A stretch of DNA of 60,643 bases from NCBI GenBank assembly GCA_900544195.1, contig UQUJ01000008.1, forward strand, positions 1-60,643. Reading direction: 5' to 3'. Below are positions 33,892-43,017 of this stretch, piece by piece. The position numbers and the translations under genes are program-made. The first letter of the stretch is position 1. Each line of letters starts with the position of its first letter. Source of the DNA: an uncultured Alistipes sp. (lineage in GTDB: Bacteria > Bacteroidota > Bacteroidia > Bacteroidales > UBA932). The notes beneath the pieces are model-generated. The model searched no databases and was not told where the DNA came from. It saw nothing but the letters and a program-made list of their open reading frames with translations.

Positions 33892-34521
33892 ATGGCTGAA
33901 TTGACAAAGGAAACGATAATGATGACGGCGAACGGACTCTTCTCAAAGGATGGAGTCCGCGAGGTGTCCATCGATGACATCTGCCGCAAGCTCTGCATCT
34001 CCAAGAAGACATTCTACCAGTACTACGCCCAGAAGGAGGATCTTGTCGCCGACGTGGTGACCTACAATGTCGAGAGGAAGAAGGATGAGTTCGAGAGGAT
34101 GGTCGAAGGCAAGAACGCCGTTCAGGTGCTTAAGGCCATGTTCGCCCTCGTAGGCAGGAAAAAGACCATGGACAAGGACAAGAGGATGGTCAAGGACATC
34201 ATGAAATACTATCCTGAGACCTTCATCAAGCACGTCGAGGATCGCTCCAAGGCACTTCACAACTTCTTTGTGGATTGTTTCGACACCGGAAGGAAGGAGG
34301 GACTCATCCGTTCCGACATGGACGTTGAGGGGGTGCAGCTGCTGATCTACATCATGCACGAGGGCATGGCCGAGTACCTTGACGGCGGCCACCGCATCGA
34401 GGGAAAGAGGGTCTCGTTCAAGTCGCTCTCCGCGGCCTTCGAGGACATCGTGACAAGGGTGCTGCTCACGCCGAAGGGTTTTGAGGAATATTCATCAATG
34501 GATAATTGTAAAAATAGTTAG
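33892..34521 (+). CDS. TetR/AcrR-type regulator of the efflux operon
   Basis: 209-residue transcription factor. The N-terminal helix-turn-helix is clear in VSIDDICRKLCISKKTFYQY (about 26-45), followed by a helical ligand-binding domain. It lies 6 bases upstream of the tolC-like gene on the same strand, so it is co-transcribed with the efflux genes and probably represses its own operon in response to a pump substrate. No operator palindrome was identified with confidence in 33722-33891. Confidence 0.88.
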   Translation: MAELTKETIMMTANGLFSKDGVREVSIDDICRKLCISKKTFYQYYAQKEDLVADVVTYNVERKKDEFERMVEGKNAVQVLKAMFALVGRKKTMDKDKRMVKDIMKYYPETFIKHVEDRSKALHNFFVDCFDTGRKEGLIRSDMDVEGVQLLIYIMHEGMAEYLDGGHRIEGKRVSFKSLSAAFEDIVTRVLLTPKGFEEYSSMDNCKNS

Positions 34522-34527
34522 TATAGT

Positions 34528-36063
34528 ATGAAAGACAGATTGAAGTATCTAGTTCTGACCGCCGCGGCCCTGCCGCTTGCTCTGGCAGCGCAGGCACAGT
34601 ACCGGAATGACACCATTCCGAAGGAGTCGCCCAAGGACACCTCGCTGGTGACCCTGACCTTGAACGACGCCCTTCAGATCGCCTTGAGCGAGAATGTCGC
34701 CGTGAAGGTGGCAGACAAGGAGATCCAGCGTACGGAATATGCCAAGAAAGGCACCTACGCCTCCCTGTTCCCGCAGATCAACGCTTCGGGAGCCTATCAG
34801 AGGACTATCAAGAAACAGGTTATGTATATGGACTCGGACAGCGGTTCGGACGAGGAGGGCGGAGGCGGAATGGGCTTCCTGAGCTCTCTGGGTCCATACT
34901 TCATGCGCATCAATGAGCTTTCCGCCAAGGCCGGGATGGATCCGGTGAAGATTGAGCAGACGGAAGGCGGTTCCGGCAGCGGCGGATTCGCCGTAGGCCG
35001 CTGGAACACCTACAACTACGGTGTGTCGGCCTCGATGCCGATCGTCAACGCCCAGCTTTGGGAGAGCCTGAAGATCTCCGGCCAGAGCGTGGATCTCGCC
35101 GTGGAGAAGGCCCGTTCCTCAAGGCTGGACATGGTTACACAGGTGAAGCAGGCCTACTACTCCGTCCTGCTCGCCAAGGAGGCGTTCAACGTTTACAAGG
35201 ATGTCTACGAGAACGCGGTTGACAACTTCGCCCAGACCGAGAGGCGCTACAACGCGCAGAAAGCCTCCGAGCTTGAATATACAAGGGCAAAATCAACGGT
35301 GGCCGCCGCCATCCCTGACGTCTACAATGCCGAAAGTTCGGTGATTCTCGCCCTCTGGCAGCTCAAGGCCGTGATGGGAGTGGATCTTGACAGGAACATC
35401 GACGTGTCCGGCTCTCTGGAGGACTTCTCCAAGGAGATGTTCAGGGACATCAACGAGAACAGCGACCCATCCTTGGAGTACAACACCACCCTTCGCCAGC
35501 TTGAGATCCAGGCCGAGCAGCTTGCCTCGACAGTCCGCATGCAGAAGGCCGCCTATCTTCCGAGCATAGCCGCGAACTTCTCGTACAGCATGATCGCGAT
35601 GACCAACGACTTCAAGTTCAGCGAGTACCAGTGGTCTCCTTACTCCTATGTGGGTGTCAGCATCTCCATTCCGATCTTCTCCGGCGGAAAGCGCCACAAT
35701 GACGTGCGCCAGACCAAGGTGCAGGCCGCCCAGCTCGACCTCCAGAGGATAGAGACCGAGCGCCAGCTCAAGATCGCCATCCGCCAGTACCTCAACACTA
35801 TGGAGACGAACATGAAGAGTTTCAACTCCGCCAACGAGGCCGTGGCCCTCGCCCGGAAGGCCTACGACATCGCCGCCAAGTCCTACAAGGTCGGCAAGAG
35901 CACGATCACGGAACTAAATGACGCTCAGCTGACCTTGACTCAGGCCAGTCTGGCCCAGTCGCAGGCTGTCTATAATTTCGTGGTGGCGAAGTCCAACCTC
36001 GAGAAGACCCTCGGCTACGATTTCATCGACGAGAAGGGTGAAATCGACCTTGAGAATATGTAA
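34528..36063 (+). CDS. TolC-family outer-membrane efflux protein
   Basis: 511-residue outer-membrane channel with signal peptide (to about AAQAQ, 23) and the duplicated helical-barrel pattern of the family (LTLNDALQIALSENVAV in the first half, NAVDNFAQTERRYNAQKAS, then ITELNDAQLTLTQASLAQSQ in the second). An acidic/Gly-rich insertion (about 100-115, SDSGSDEEGGGGMG) lies in the first repeat. Partner of the adaptor and RND pump that follow. Confidence 0.9.
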   Translation: MKDRLKYLVLTAAALPLALAAQAQYRNDTIPKESPKDTSLVTLTLNDALQIALSENVAVKVADKEIQRTEYAKKGTYASLFPQINASGAYQRTIKKQVMYMDSDSGSDEEGGGGMGFLSSLGPYFMRINELSAKAGMDPVKIEQTEGGSGSGGFAVGRWNTYNYGVSASMPIVNAQLWESLKISGQSVDLAVEKARSSRLDMVTQVKQAYYSVLLAKEAFNVYKDVYENAVDNFAQTERRYNAQKASELEYTRAKSTVAAAIPDVYNAESSVILALWQLKAVMGVDLDRNIDVSGSLEDFSKEMFRDINENSDPSLEYNTTLRQLEIQAEQLASTVRMQKAAYLPSIAANFSYSMIAMTNDFKFSEYQWSPYSYVGVSISIPIFSGGKRHNDVRQTKVQAAQLDLQRIETERQLKIAIRQYLNTMETNMKSFNSANEAVALARKAYDIAAKSYKVGKSTITELNDAQLTLTQASLAQSQAVYNFVVAKSNLEKTLGYDFIDEKGEIDLENM

Positions 36064-36083
36064 AAAATAAAAACATCAAGAAT

Positions 36084-37121
36084 ATGAACAAGACAATCAG
36101 GACTATGATTTTCGCCTCGGCCACCGTTCTTATGGCCGCTTGCGGAAACGGCAGGAAGGCAGACAACGCCGGGGCTTCCGCCCAGGTTGAGGAAAGGGCT
36201 ACCTTGATCTCGACGGCGGTTGCCACAAGGCAGGAAGTGCCCCAGACGGAGGTATATTCAACGACCGTCCAGGCGTTCGCCATCAACAACATCGCCCCTC
36301 AGACAGGCGGCAGGATCAAGAGCATCAAGGTGGATGTGGGCAGTTTTGTGGAGAGGAACCAGCTCCTCGCGGAGATGGACGCCGCGCAGCTTGACCAGGC
36401 GAGGCTCAAGCTTGTCAACGATTCGACCGAGCTCAGCCGCCTGAGAAGCCTCTATGAGGAGGGTGGCGTGTCAAAGTCTGATTTCGACGCCGCCGAGATG
36501 GCGTGGAAGGTCAGCCGCAGATCCTACAACAACCTGCTTGAGAACACCTTGCTCCGTTCCCCTATCAGCGGTGTAGTCACCGCGAGGAACTACGACCAGG
36601 GTGACCTCTACTCCGGCCAGGCGATCTTCGTCGTCCAGCAGATCACTCCTGTGAAGCTTCTGGTCGGCATCTCCGAGTCCGACTACACCAAGGTCAAGAA
36701 GGGCGACCAGGTGGAGATCACTGCTGACGCCATCCCTGGCAGGACATTCACGGGAAAGGTCAACAAGGTCTATCCTACCATCGATCCGACAAATCACACA
36801 TTCACGACCGAGGTTCTGGTGGGCAACACCGACAGGACGCTGCGTCCGGGGATGTTCGCGAGGGCGAAGGTCGAGTTCGGTGTCAACAACAGCATCGTTG
36901 TTCCGGACGAGGCGGTCGTCAAGATGCAGGGCTCCGGCCAGAGAAGCGTCTATGTCGTCGGCTCCGACAGCACAGTGAACAGCGTCATCGTGAAGATCGG
37001 ACGCCATTTCGACAGGTACTATGAGATCCTCGAAGGTCTGAATGATGGCGATGTCGTCGCCACGAAGGGAAGCTCCAGCCTGAAGGACGGAGCCAAGGTC
37101 GAGATCTCAAAGAACAACTAA
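36084..37121 (+). CDS. RND efflux periplasmic adaptor (membrane fusion protein)
   Basis: 345-residue lipoprotein (Cys in LMAACGNG, about 20) that links pump and outer-membrane channel. Domains in order are a lipoyl-like half (GGRIKSIKVDVGSFVERN), a helical hairpin (about 97-140), the second lipoyl half (LRSPISGVVTARNYDQGD), a beta-barrel and the membrane-proximal domain. Lies 20 bases after the channel gene and 12 bases before the pump gene. Confidence 0.92.
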   Translation: MNKTIRTMIFASATVLMAACGNGRKADNAGASAQVEERATLISTAVATRQEVPQTEVYSTTVQAFAINNIAPQTGGRIKSIKVDVGSFVERNQLLAEMDAAQLDQARLKLVNDSTELSRLRSLYEEGGVSKSDFDAAEMAWKVSRRSYNNLLENTLLRSPISGVVTARNYDQGDLYSGQAIFVVQQITPVKLLVGISESDYTKVKKGDQVEITADAIPGRTFTGKVNKVYPTIDPTNHTFTTEVLVGNTDRTLRPGMFARAKVEFGVNNSIVVPDEAVVKMQGSGQRSVYVVGSDSTVNSVIVKIGRHFDRYYEILEGLNDGDVVATKGSSSLKDGAKVEISKNN

Positions 37122-37133
37122 AGAATCTGAACT

Positions 37134-40100
37134 ATGAGCATTTACAGATCAGCGGTGAAGAAGCCCGTCACGACTGCGTTGATTTTTGTCGCTTTCGCGG
37201 TCTTCGGAGTCTTCTCACTGATGAACACATCCCTGGCGAACTTCCCGGACTTCGACGCCAACGTCGTCCTGGTGATGTCGTCCTACCCGGGAGCGAGCGC
37301 TTCCGACATCGAGAACAACCTGACGAAGGTGCTTGAGAACACGCTCAACGGCGTGGCTGACCTCAAGGACATCACCTCCAGCTCAAAGGAGAATGTCTCC
37401 ATCGTCGTCCTGGAATTTGAATATGGCACTGACATCGACGAGGCCTGCAACAACATCAGGGACAAGCTGGATCTTGTCAACTCGTCCCTGCCAGACGGAG
37501 CGTCCGTGCCGGTGCTCTTCAAGTTCGGCATGGACGACATGCCTGTGCTGATCCTTTCGGCCAAGGCGGACAAGAGCCTCATGGGCCTTGACAAGATCCT
37601 CGACGACAAGCTTGTCACTCCGCTTGGACGTGTCAAGGGAGTCGGCACCATCAGCGTCTCCGGCGCGCCGGCGAGGGAAATCCACGTCTATTGCGACCCT
37701 AACAAACTGGAAGCCTATGGCTTGAGTGTCTCGGGAATATCCCAGATCATCGCCGCGGAGAACCGCAACGTGCCTTCCGGCAGCATCGACATCGGCGCCG
37801 AGTCGTTCACTCTCCGTGTGGAGAAAGAGTTCAAGGATCCTTCCGAGCTGATGGACATCGTGGTCAGCACCCGTAACGGGCAGACAGTCTACCTGAGGGA
37901 TGTCGCCACCGTCATCGACGGTCTTGAGGAAAAGTCCCAGGAGTCTTTCACCAACGGTGAGAGATCCGCGATGATCGCCATCCAGAAGCAGTCCGGAGCC
38001 AACACCGTCAACGTCATCAGAAGTGTCAAGCAAAAGCTCAAGACCATTGAGCCGACCCTTCCTTCCGATGTGAGGATCACCACTGTGGTCGATAGTTCAA
38101 CGAACATTCTTAACACCCTTAACTCGCTGAAAGAGACGATATTCATAACCCTTCTTGTGGTCATGCTCGTCGTCTACATATTCCTTGGCCGCTGGAGGGC
38201 GACGTTCATCATCGTGCTTTCCATCCCTATCGCCCTTCTGGGTTCGCTGATCTACCTTTATGCCACGGGCAACACACTGAACATCATTTCGATGTCGGCC
38301 TTGTCCATCGCGATCGGTATGGTGGTGGACGATGCCATTGTGGTGCTGGAGAACATCTCTACTCATCTGGAGCGAGGTGAGAAGCCAACGGAGGCTGCCG
38401 TCCACGGCACCTCGGAGGTGGGTATCTCCGTGATCGCCTCCACCCTTACGATGCTCTGCGTGTTCCTGCCTCTCACCATGGTCTCCGGAATGGCCGGAAT
38501 CATGTTCAAGCAGCTCGGCTGGATTGTCAGCATCATCATGATCATCTCCACTACCGCCGCGCTTACCCTTGTTCCGATGCTCTGCTCAAGGATGCTGAGC
38601 AACAAGCCTAAGAACGGCAGGCTCCACAGGGCGATCTTCGATAATGTGGAGAAGTTCCTCAACATGATCTCAGATGGCTATGCCAAGATCATCGGCTGGT
38701 GCATGGTGCATAGGAAAACTGTGATATTCAGTGGCTTTGCCATCTTTGTCGCCGTCCTGGCGCTCCTTGGCCCCGGACTTAAGACCGAGTACTTCCCGTA
38801 CTCCGACGAAGGTCGTCTGACAGTCTCCATCCAACTTCCGGTCGGCACCGAGCAGACCGTGACAGGTGAGTTCGCCAAGAACTTCGCCGAGAGGATCAAG
38901 TCAGAGATTCCTGAGATCCAGGTGCTTCAGTACCGCTTCGGCCAGGCGAGCACCGACAACGCCTGGGGAAGCATGCAGTCCAACGGTTCGTACATCATCT
39001 CGATGAACATCAACCTTGGCTCCATGGAAGACCGTAAGCGCTCTTCATCCGAGATCGCCGACATCATCAGGAAAGATCTTAGGGAGTATCCTGAAGTCAA
39101 GAAAGGTACAGTCTCCGAGGGCATGGGAGGAGTCGGCGGCGCCGCTTCCGTCAGGCTTGAGATCTACGGCTACGACTTCGACGAGACCGACCGCGTGGCC
39201 AGGGAGATCCAGGGCAAGATGCTGGACAACGAGAACTTCACGCAGGTTGTTCTCAGCCGTGATGACTACACTCCTGAGTATCAGGTGGATTTCGACAGGA
39301 CAAAGCTGGCTCTCAACGGCCTTAACTCCACGACAGCCGCAGCGGCTTTCAGCGCCGCGATGAACGGCTCGGTGGGATCCTTCTACCGTGAGGAAGGCGA
39401 GGAGTACAACATCCGCGTCATCTACGACAAGAAGTTCCGTTCGAGCGTCCAGGACATCGAGAACATCGTGGTCTACACCCCTGCCGGCAAGGCCGTCCGC
39501 ATCAAGGATCTCGGTACGGTGGTCGAGTCCAAGGTCCCTCCGACAATCGAGAGGAAGAACCGTGAGAGGTACATAACCGTGACCGGCATCGTCTCTGCCG
39601 GACGTGCCCTCAGCGAGGCCGTGGCCGCCACGAACGCCATCATCAAGACCACCGACATCCCGAACAACATCTCCACCGACATCTCAGGTGACTTCGAGGA
39701 CCAGCAGTCCATGTTCCTGAACCTTGTCGTGCTGATGGTTCTGATCATCATCCTTGTGTACATGGTGATGGCCTCCCAGTTCGAGTCGTTCATGAGTCCG
39801 TTCGTGATCATGTTCTCCGTGCCGTTCGCGTTCACGGGTGTGATCCTTGGTCTCTGGGCCACGAACACCGCGCTCGGTGTGATGGCGATGATCGGTATCA
39901 TCATCCTGCTTGGTATCGTAGTGAAGAACGGTATCGTGCTGATTGACTACACGATCCTGATGCGTGAGAGGGGCATGAGCGTTGTCGATGCCTCCGTCAC
40001 CGCGGCGAGAAGCCGTCTGCGTCCTATCCTTATGACCACCCTCACGACAGTGCTCGGTATGGTGCCTATGGCTGTCGGACGCGGAGAAGGTTCCGAACTT

Positions 40101-40244
40101 TGGCGCTCGCTCGGTATGACGGTCTGCTGGGGTCTGACGATTTCCACGCTTGTCACCCTGGTGCTCATTCCGACAATCTACTGCTCCCTCGCCACCGCGC
40201 AGGAGAGACGCAAGGCCAGGAAGCTGGCGCAGGTCAAGGAGTAG
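37134..40244 (+). CDS. RND-superfamily efflux pump (HAE1-type)
   Basis: 1036-residue inner-membrane pump with twelve predicted membrane segments and two large periplasmic loops. The proton-relay region in segment 4 is visible as GMVVDDAIVVLENI. It also has repeated hydrophobic blocks after IFITLLVVMLVVYIFLG and near ILGLWATNTALGVMAMIGII. Drives export of drugs, bile salts or lipids with the adaptor and TolC-like channel of the same operon. Full length. Several long open frames on the opposite strand are shadows. Confidence 0.94.
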   Translation: MSIYRSAVKKPVTTALIFVAFAVFGVFSLMNTSLANFPDFDANVVLVMSSYPGASASDIENNLTKVLENTLNGVADLKDITSSSKENVSIVVLEFEYGTDIDEACNNIRDKLDLVNSSLPDGASVPVLFKFGMDDMPVLILSAKADKSLMGLDKILDDKLVTPLGRVKGVGTISVSGAPAREIHVYCDPNKLEAYGLSVSGISQIIAAENRNVPSGSIDIGAESFTLRVEKEFKDPSELMDIVVSTRNGQTVYLRDVATVIDGLEEKSQESFTNGERSAMIAIQKQSGANTVNVIRSVKQKLKTIEPTLPSDVRITTVVDSSTNILNTLNSLKETIFITLLVVMLVVYIFLGRWRATFIIVLSIPIALLGSLIYLYATGNTLNIISMSALSIAIGMVVDDAIVVLENISTHLERGEKPTEAAVHGTSEVGISVIASTLTMLCVFLPLTMVSGMAGIMFKQLGWIVSIIMIISTTAALTLVPMLCSRMLSNKPKNGRLHRAIFDNVEKFLNMISDGYAKIIGWCMVHRKTVIFSGFAIFVAVLALLGPGLKTEYFPYSDEGRLTVSIQLPVGTEQTVTGEFAKNFAERIKSEIPEIQVLQYRFGQASTDNAWGSMQSNGSYIISMNINLGSMEDRKRSSSEIADIIRKDLREYPEVKKGTVSEGMGGVGGAASVRLEIYGYDFDETDRVAREIQGKMLDNENFTQVVLSRDDYTPEYQVDFDRTKLALNGLNSTTAAAAFSAAMNGSVGSFYREEGEEYNIRVIYDKKFRSSVQDIENIVVYTPAGKAVRIKDLGTVVESKVPPTIERKNRERYITVTGIVSAGRALSEAVAATNAIIKTTDIPNNISTDISGDFEDQQSMFLNLVVLMVLIIILVYMVMASQFESFMSPFVIMFSVPFAFTGVILGLWATNTALGVMAMIGIIILLGIVVKNGIVLIDYTILMRERGMSVVDASVTAARSRLRPILMTTLTTVLGMVPMAVGRGEGSELWRSLGMTVCWGLTISTLVTLVLIPTIYCSLATAQERRKARKLAQVKE

Positions 40245-40266
40245 TTATTCTTCGCTTACGACGAAG

Positions 40267-40380
40267 GCGTGAAAGGCCCGGTGGGGTGCGCGGAGCGCAT
40301 CCCACTCTCCCGAGGGGAGGAATTTAGGGAGATGGTAACGTTATTGATAAAAGTGGGATTGCCTTCGGACGTGGGATGAA
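40267..40380 (+). repeat. Intergenic module related to the murI upstream region
   Basis: Shares with the minus strand of 2741-2832 the blocks AGCGCATCCC, CTCCC/GAGGGGAGG, TAGGGAG and GGTAACG in the same order, and TGAAAGGCCC with GGGGTG. It lies between the RND pump and the PII-like gene. Function unknown. Confidence 0.55.
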
Positions 40381-40426
40381 GTTTTTACAATTGTGATAAT
40401 GTATTAGCGAAAGATAAGATTTGAAC

Positions 40427-40720
40427 ATGAAAGCGATTTTTATAGCATACAACCAGGCCTACGGCAACGAGATTGTCGAGCTGCTTGAGGGGTTCGGCCA
40501 GAGAGGGTTCACCCAGTGGCTGGACATCCAGGGCAGGGGAGGGGTTGATGGAATCCCTCACTACGGTGACCATGCGTGGCCTGAGCAGAACTACGCCATC
40601 CTGACGATTGTCCCTGACGAGAAAGTCACTCCGATCCTGGATGCGCTTCGTCAGAAGGATAAAGCCTATAAGGATCTTGGTCTGAGGGCTTTTGTCTGGA
40701 ACATCGAGCAGACGGTCTAG
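40427..40720 (+). CDS. Small PII-like protein next to RND operon
   Basis: 97 residues from ATG 40427 (a TTG at 40421 is possible). The pattern MKAIFIAYNQAYGNEIVELL, a central loop with HYGDHAWPEQNYAILTIV, then PILDALRQKD and a final strand, suggests a ferredoxin-like alpha/beta fold of the PII/CutA kind. Recognition is by fold pattern only. It follows the pump gene by 182 bases and may sense metals, nucleotides or pump status; no function is claimed. Confidence 0.6.
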   Translation: MKAIFIAYNQAYGNEIVELLEGFGQRGFTQWLDIQGRGGVDGIPHYGDHAWPEQNYAILTIVPDEKVTPILDALRQKDKAYKDLGLRAFVWNIEQTV

Positions 40721-40827
40721 CCGTCAGCGCCGCTCTTTTGTGCTCACGAAAATGCTTGCGGAGATCCTGCGGAATCGCAGGATTTCCGTAAGTTATTGTT
40801 ATATTGTGCCGAAAATGAGTCCAGGCC

Positions 40828-41370
40828 ATGACAGAAGAAAATGATCTCATAAAGCGGTTCGAAGGAATATTCATCGCCCATTATCCGGCAGTGAAGGGTT
40901 TCATCGCCGCCCTGCTGAAGTCGGAGGCCTACGCCGAGGATCTCGCCCAAGACATTTTCGCCAGACTATGGACAAGACACGACATCTGGGCGGAAAGAGA
41001 CGGCGGTCACAGCGGCTACATCTACGCGATGGCGCGCAACGCCGCCCTGGACTTCATCAGGAAAAGGCGAAAAACCAGCCCACACGGAGGGGACTTCCGC
41101 CCGGAAGCCCTTGATGGATTATTCTCCGAAAGCACTCCCCTCGACCCTCTCTACGCCGAGGAAATCCAGTTGCTGATGGAACTGGCCATCGAAAGGCTCC
41201 CGAAGCGCAGAAAAAGAATATTCCGGATGAGCCGTCTTGACGGCATGAGCAACAAGGAGATCGCCGAAGCTCTCGGACTCTCCACCAGAACAGTTGAGCA
41301 TCAAATCTATCTGGCCCTCCGGGAACTTCGCAGAATCATCTTCCTGTTCCTCCTCCTGCATCTCATCTGA
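40828..41370 (+). CDS. ECF sigma-70 factor (PUL2)
   Basis: 180-residue ECF sigma factor. Region 2 is in AEDLAQDIFARLWTRHDIW, region 4 in LPKRRKRIFRMSRLDGMSNK and the following EALGLSTRTVEHQI. The C-terminus is unusually hydrophobic (IIFLFLLLHLI), as in many Bacteroidota sigma factors of this group. A weak promoter-like TATATTGT stands at 40800-40807. Expected partner is the FecR protein encoded 237 bases downstream. Confidence 0.88.
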   Translation: MTEENDLIKRFEGIFIAHYPAVKGFIAALLKSEAYAEDLAQDIFARLWTRHDIWAERDGGHSGYIYAMARNAALDFIRKRRKTSPHGGDFRPEALDGLFSESTPLDPLYAEEIQLLMELAIERLPKRRKRIFRMSRLDGMSNKEIAEALGLSTRTVEHQIYLALRELRRIIFLFLLLHLI

Positions 41371-41607
41371 GCTTCCGCTTGGAAAGCCTTGCGATTATGC
41401 TGAAATTTCTGAATGCCCGACACCTTCCGGTGACCGGGCGACACTTCGGCGCGGATTGCCAGAATGGGGGTGCCATGAAGGTGGCTTGGAGATAGTCCTC
41501 AGACAAATCCAAGCGGCTCTCTCAATAAATATTCAAAAAAGATTTAAGTAGTCGCCCCTGTTTATACGTCTTATAGTCAGTGACACTGATTATAACACTT
41601 CTTGAAT

Positions 41608-42630
41608 ATGAACGGGTACGCGAAAAAAATCATCTCTCTGTTCGTCGGGCATAGGTTTTCCAAGAAGACCACCGCACGATTCTATGACTGGTTGACGGAC
41701 GGTAACCACGCCGAAGAGAAGGAGGAGGCGCTGAGGGAACTCTTCGACAAGACGCTCCTGCAGGCTGAGGAACCTGACCTTGACCGCGCTCTGGCCGAAT
41801 GGCGGCTCCGTAGCGGAATCCCATACACCGGCATCCGTAGCCGGCTCCGTAGCGGAATCCTATCCACCCACATCCGTCGCCGACTTCCAAGGTGGCTCTG
41901 GCCATCGGCGGCCTCCGTACTACTGTTGCTGTCCCTCTCGCTGGGGGCGGCTCTCCTCCGGATGGCGAAAGACGAACCAGACCTCGTCCAGGCACACATT
42001 CCATATTCACAAATCAATTCGCTCACCCTGCCGGACGGCACCGAGGTGCGGCTCAATTCGGGCAGCACCCTGCTCTACCCGGAGAAATTCGGGCGGAAGG
42101 GGCGCAGCGTCTTCCTTATCGGAGAGGCGGGCTTCAAGGTGCAGCCTGACGCGAAGCGGCCGTTCGTGGTCAAGACGGACGGGTTCCAGGTCACGGCTTT
42201 GGGAACGGAGTTCGACGTGTCGGCCTATCCCGACGACAAGGCGGTCAGCGCCGTGCTCCTCGAAGGCAGCGTGCTTGTCGAGTTCGACAACCTTTCCAAG
42301 AGCAGAATCCTGCGCCCGGGAGAGCAGCTGGTCTTTAACAAGGATGACCGTGACCTTCAGCTGAAAGTGCCTGACATTGAGGACGTGACGGCATGGAAGA
42401 GAGGTGAGTTGGTCTTCCGCCAGATGACCATCTCCGACATCATCACCGTGCTTGAGCGGCGCTTCGACGTCACATTCGTCTACAGGCTCCACGACTTCAG
42501 CACGGACCGCTATAGTTTCCGCTTCAGGGAGGATGCTTCCCTTGAAGAAGTGATGGAAGTCATCACCGACGTGACCGGAATCCTGAAATTCCGGATCGAA
42601 GACGACAAATGCCGCATCACCCGGAAATGA
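41608..42630 (+). CDS. FecR-type anti-sigma factor with a 13-residue tandem repeat (PUL2)
   Basis: 340 residues from ATG 41608 (TTG at 41602 is an alternative). A cytoplasmic N-terminal part, a membrane segment (about residues 100-118, SVLLLLSLSLGAALL), the FecR domain (LPDGTEVRLNSGSTLLYP, then GEAGFKV) and a C-terminal DUF4974-like domain. Just before the membrane segment there are two copies of a basic 13-residue unit (RLRSGIPYTGIRS / RLRSGILSTHIRR), encoded by a 39-bp direct repeat (41803-41879). This is not a normal family feature. Confidence 0.87.
   Translation: MNGYAKKIISLFVGHRFSKKTTARFYDWLTDGNHAEEKEEALRELFDKTLLQAEEPDLDRALAEWRLRSGIPYTGIRSRLRSGILSTHIRRRLPRWLWPSAASVLLLLSLSLGAALLRMAKDEPDLVQAHIPYSQINSLTLPDGTEVRLNSGSTLLYPEKFGRKGRSVFLIGEAGFKVQPDAKRPFVVKTDGFQVTALGTEFDVSAYPDDKAVSAVLLEGSVLVEFDNLSKSRILRPGEQLVFNKDDRDLQLKVPDIEDVTAWKRGELVFRQMTISDIITVLERRFDVTFVYRLHDFSTDRYSFRFREDASLEEVMEVITDVTGILKFRIEDDKCRITRK
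41803..41879 (+). repeat. 39-bp direct repeat within the PUL2 FecR gene
   Basis: CGGCTCCGTAGCGGAATCC occurs at 41803-41821 and 41842-41860 with a 39-base period. The rest of each unit has diverged by a few bases. Confidence 0.85.
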
Positions 42631-43017
42631 TTGTAAAGGAATATGTCCGATGACCATCACCTCAGACACCGCTCCGGCCGCACAAGGTGCCGCCGTCGAG
42701 CCGTCTGAACGATAATAGATTGATCGTTAACGCTTAAAGTAATCCTTTAAAAAAACTTTTCACCATGTAAAAAAGGACCCGGACGGACACCGCCGCCATG
42801 ACCAGTACGGATGTCGTCACAGGCAGCCATTCAAGGCAACCGGTTACCGCCAAGAGCGGAGAGGTTGCCGGCGAGCAGGCCTCCGTCCCGGATCCGAAAT
42901 CAAGAACCACCCAACAATCAGGCATCTGTCCTGAGTCCCGAAACGCCGCGAACAATTTGGCGACAGCTCCGGCGCTTCAAAAACAACAAAATTAATGAAC
43001 CAATTATTAAGTAGTCT
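42631..43017. other. Long leader between FecR and SusC (PUL2)
   Basis: 387 bases without a supported gene. Two overlapping short open frames (42798-42995, 42811-43014) have no recognisable product. The stretch contains ATTGATCGTTAACGCTTAAAG around 42720, then a GC-rich part. In Bacteroides such leaders upstream of susC often carry regulatory RNA; nothing specific was identified here. Confidence 0.5.
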
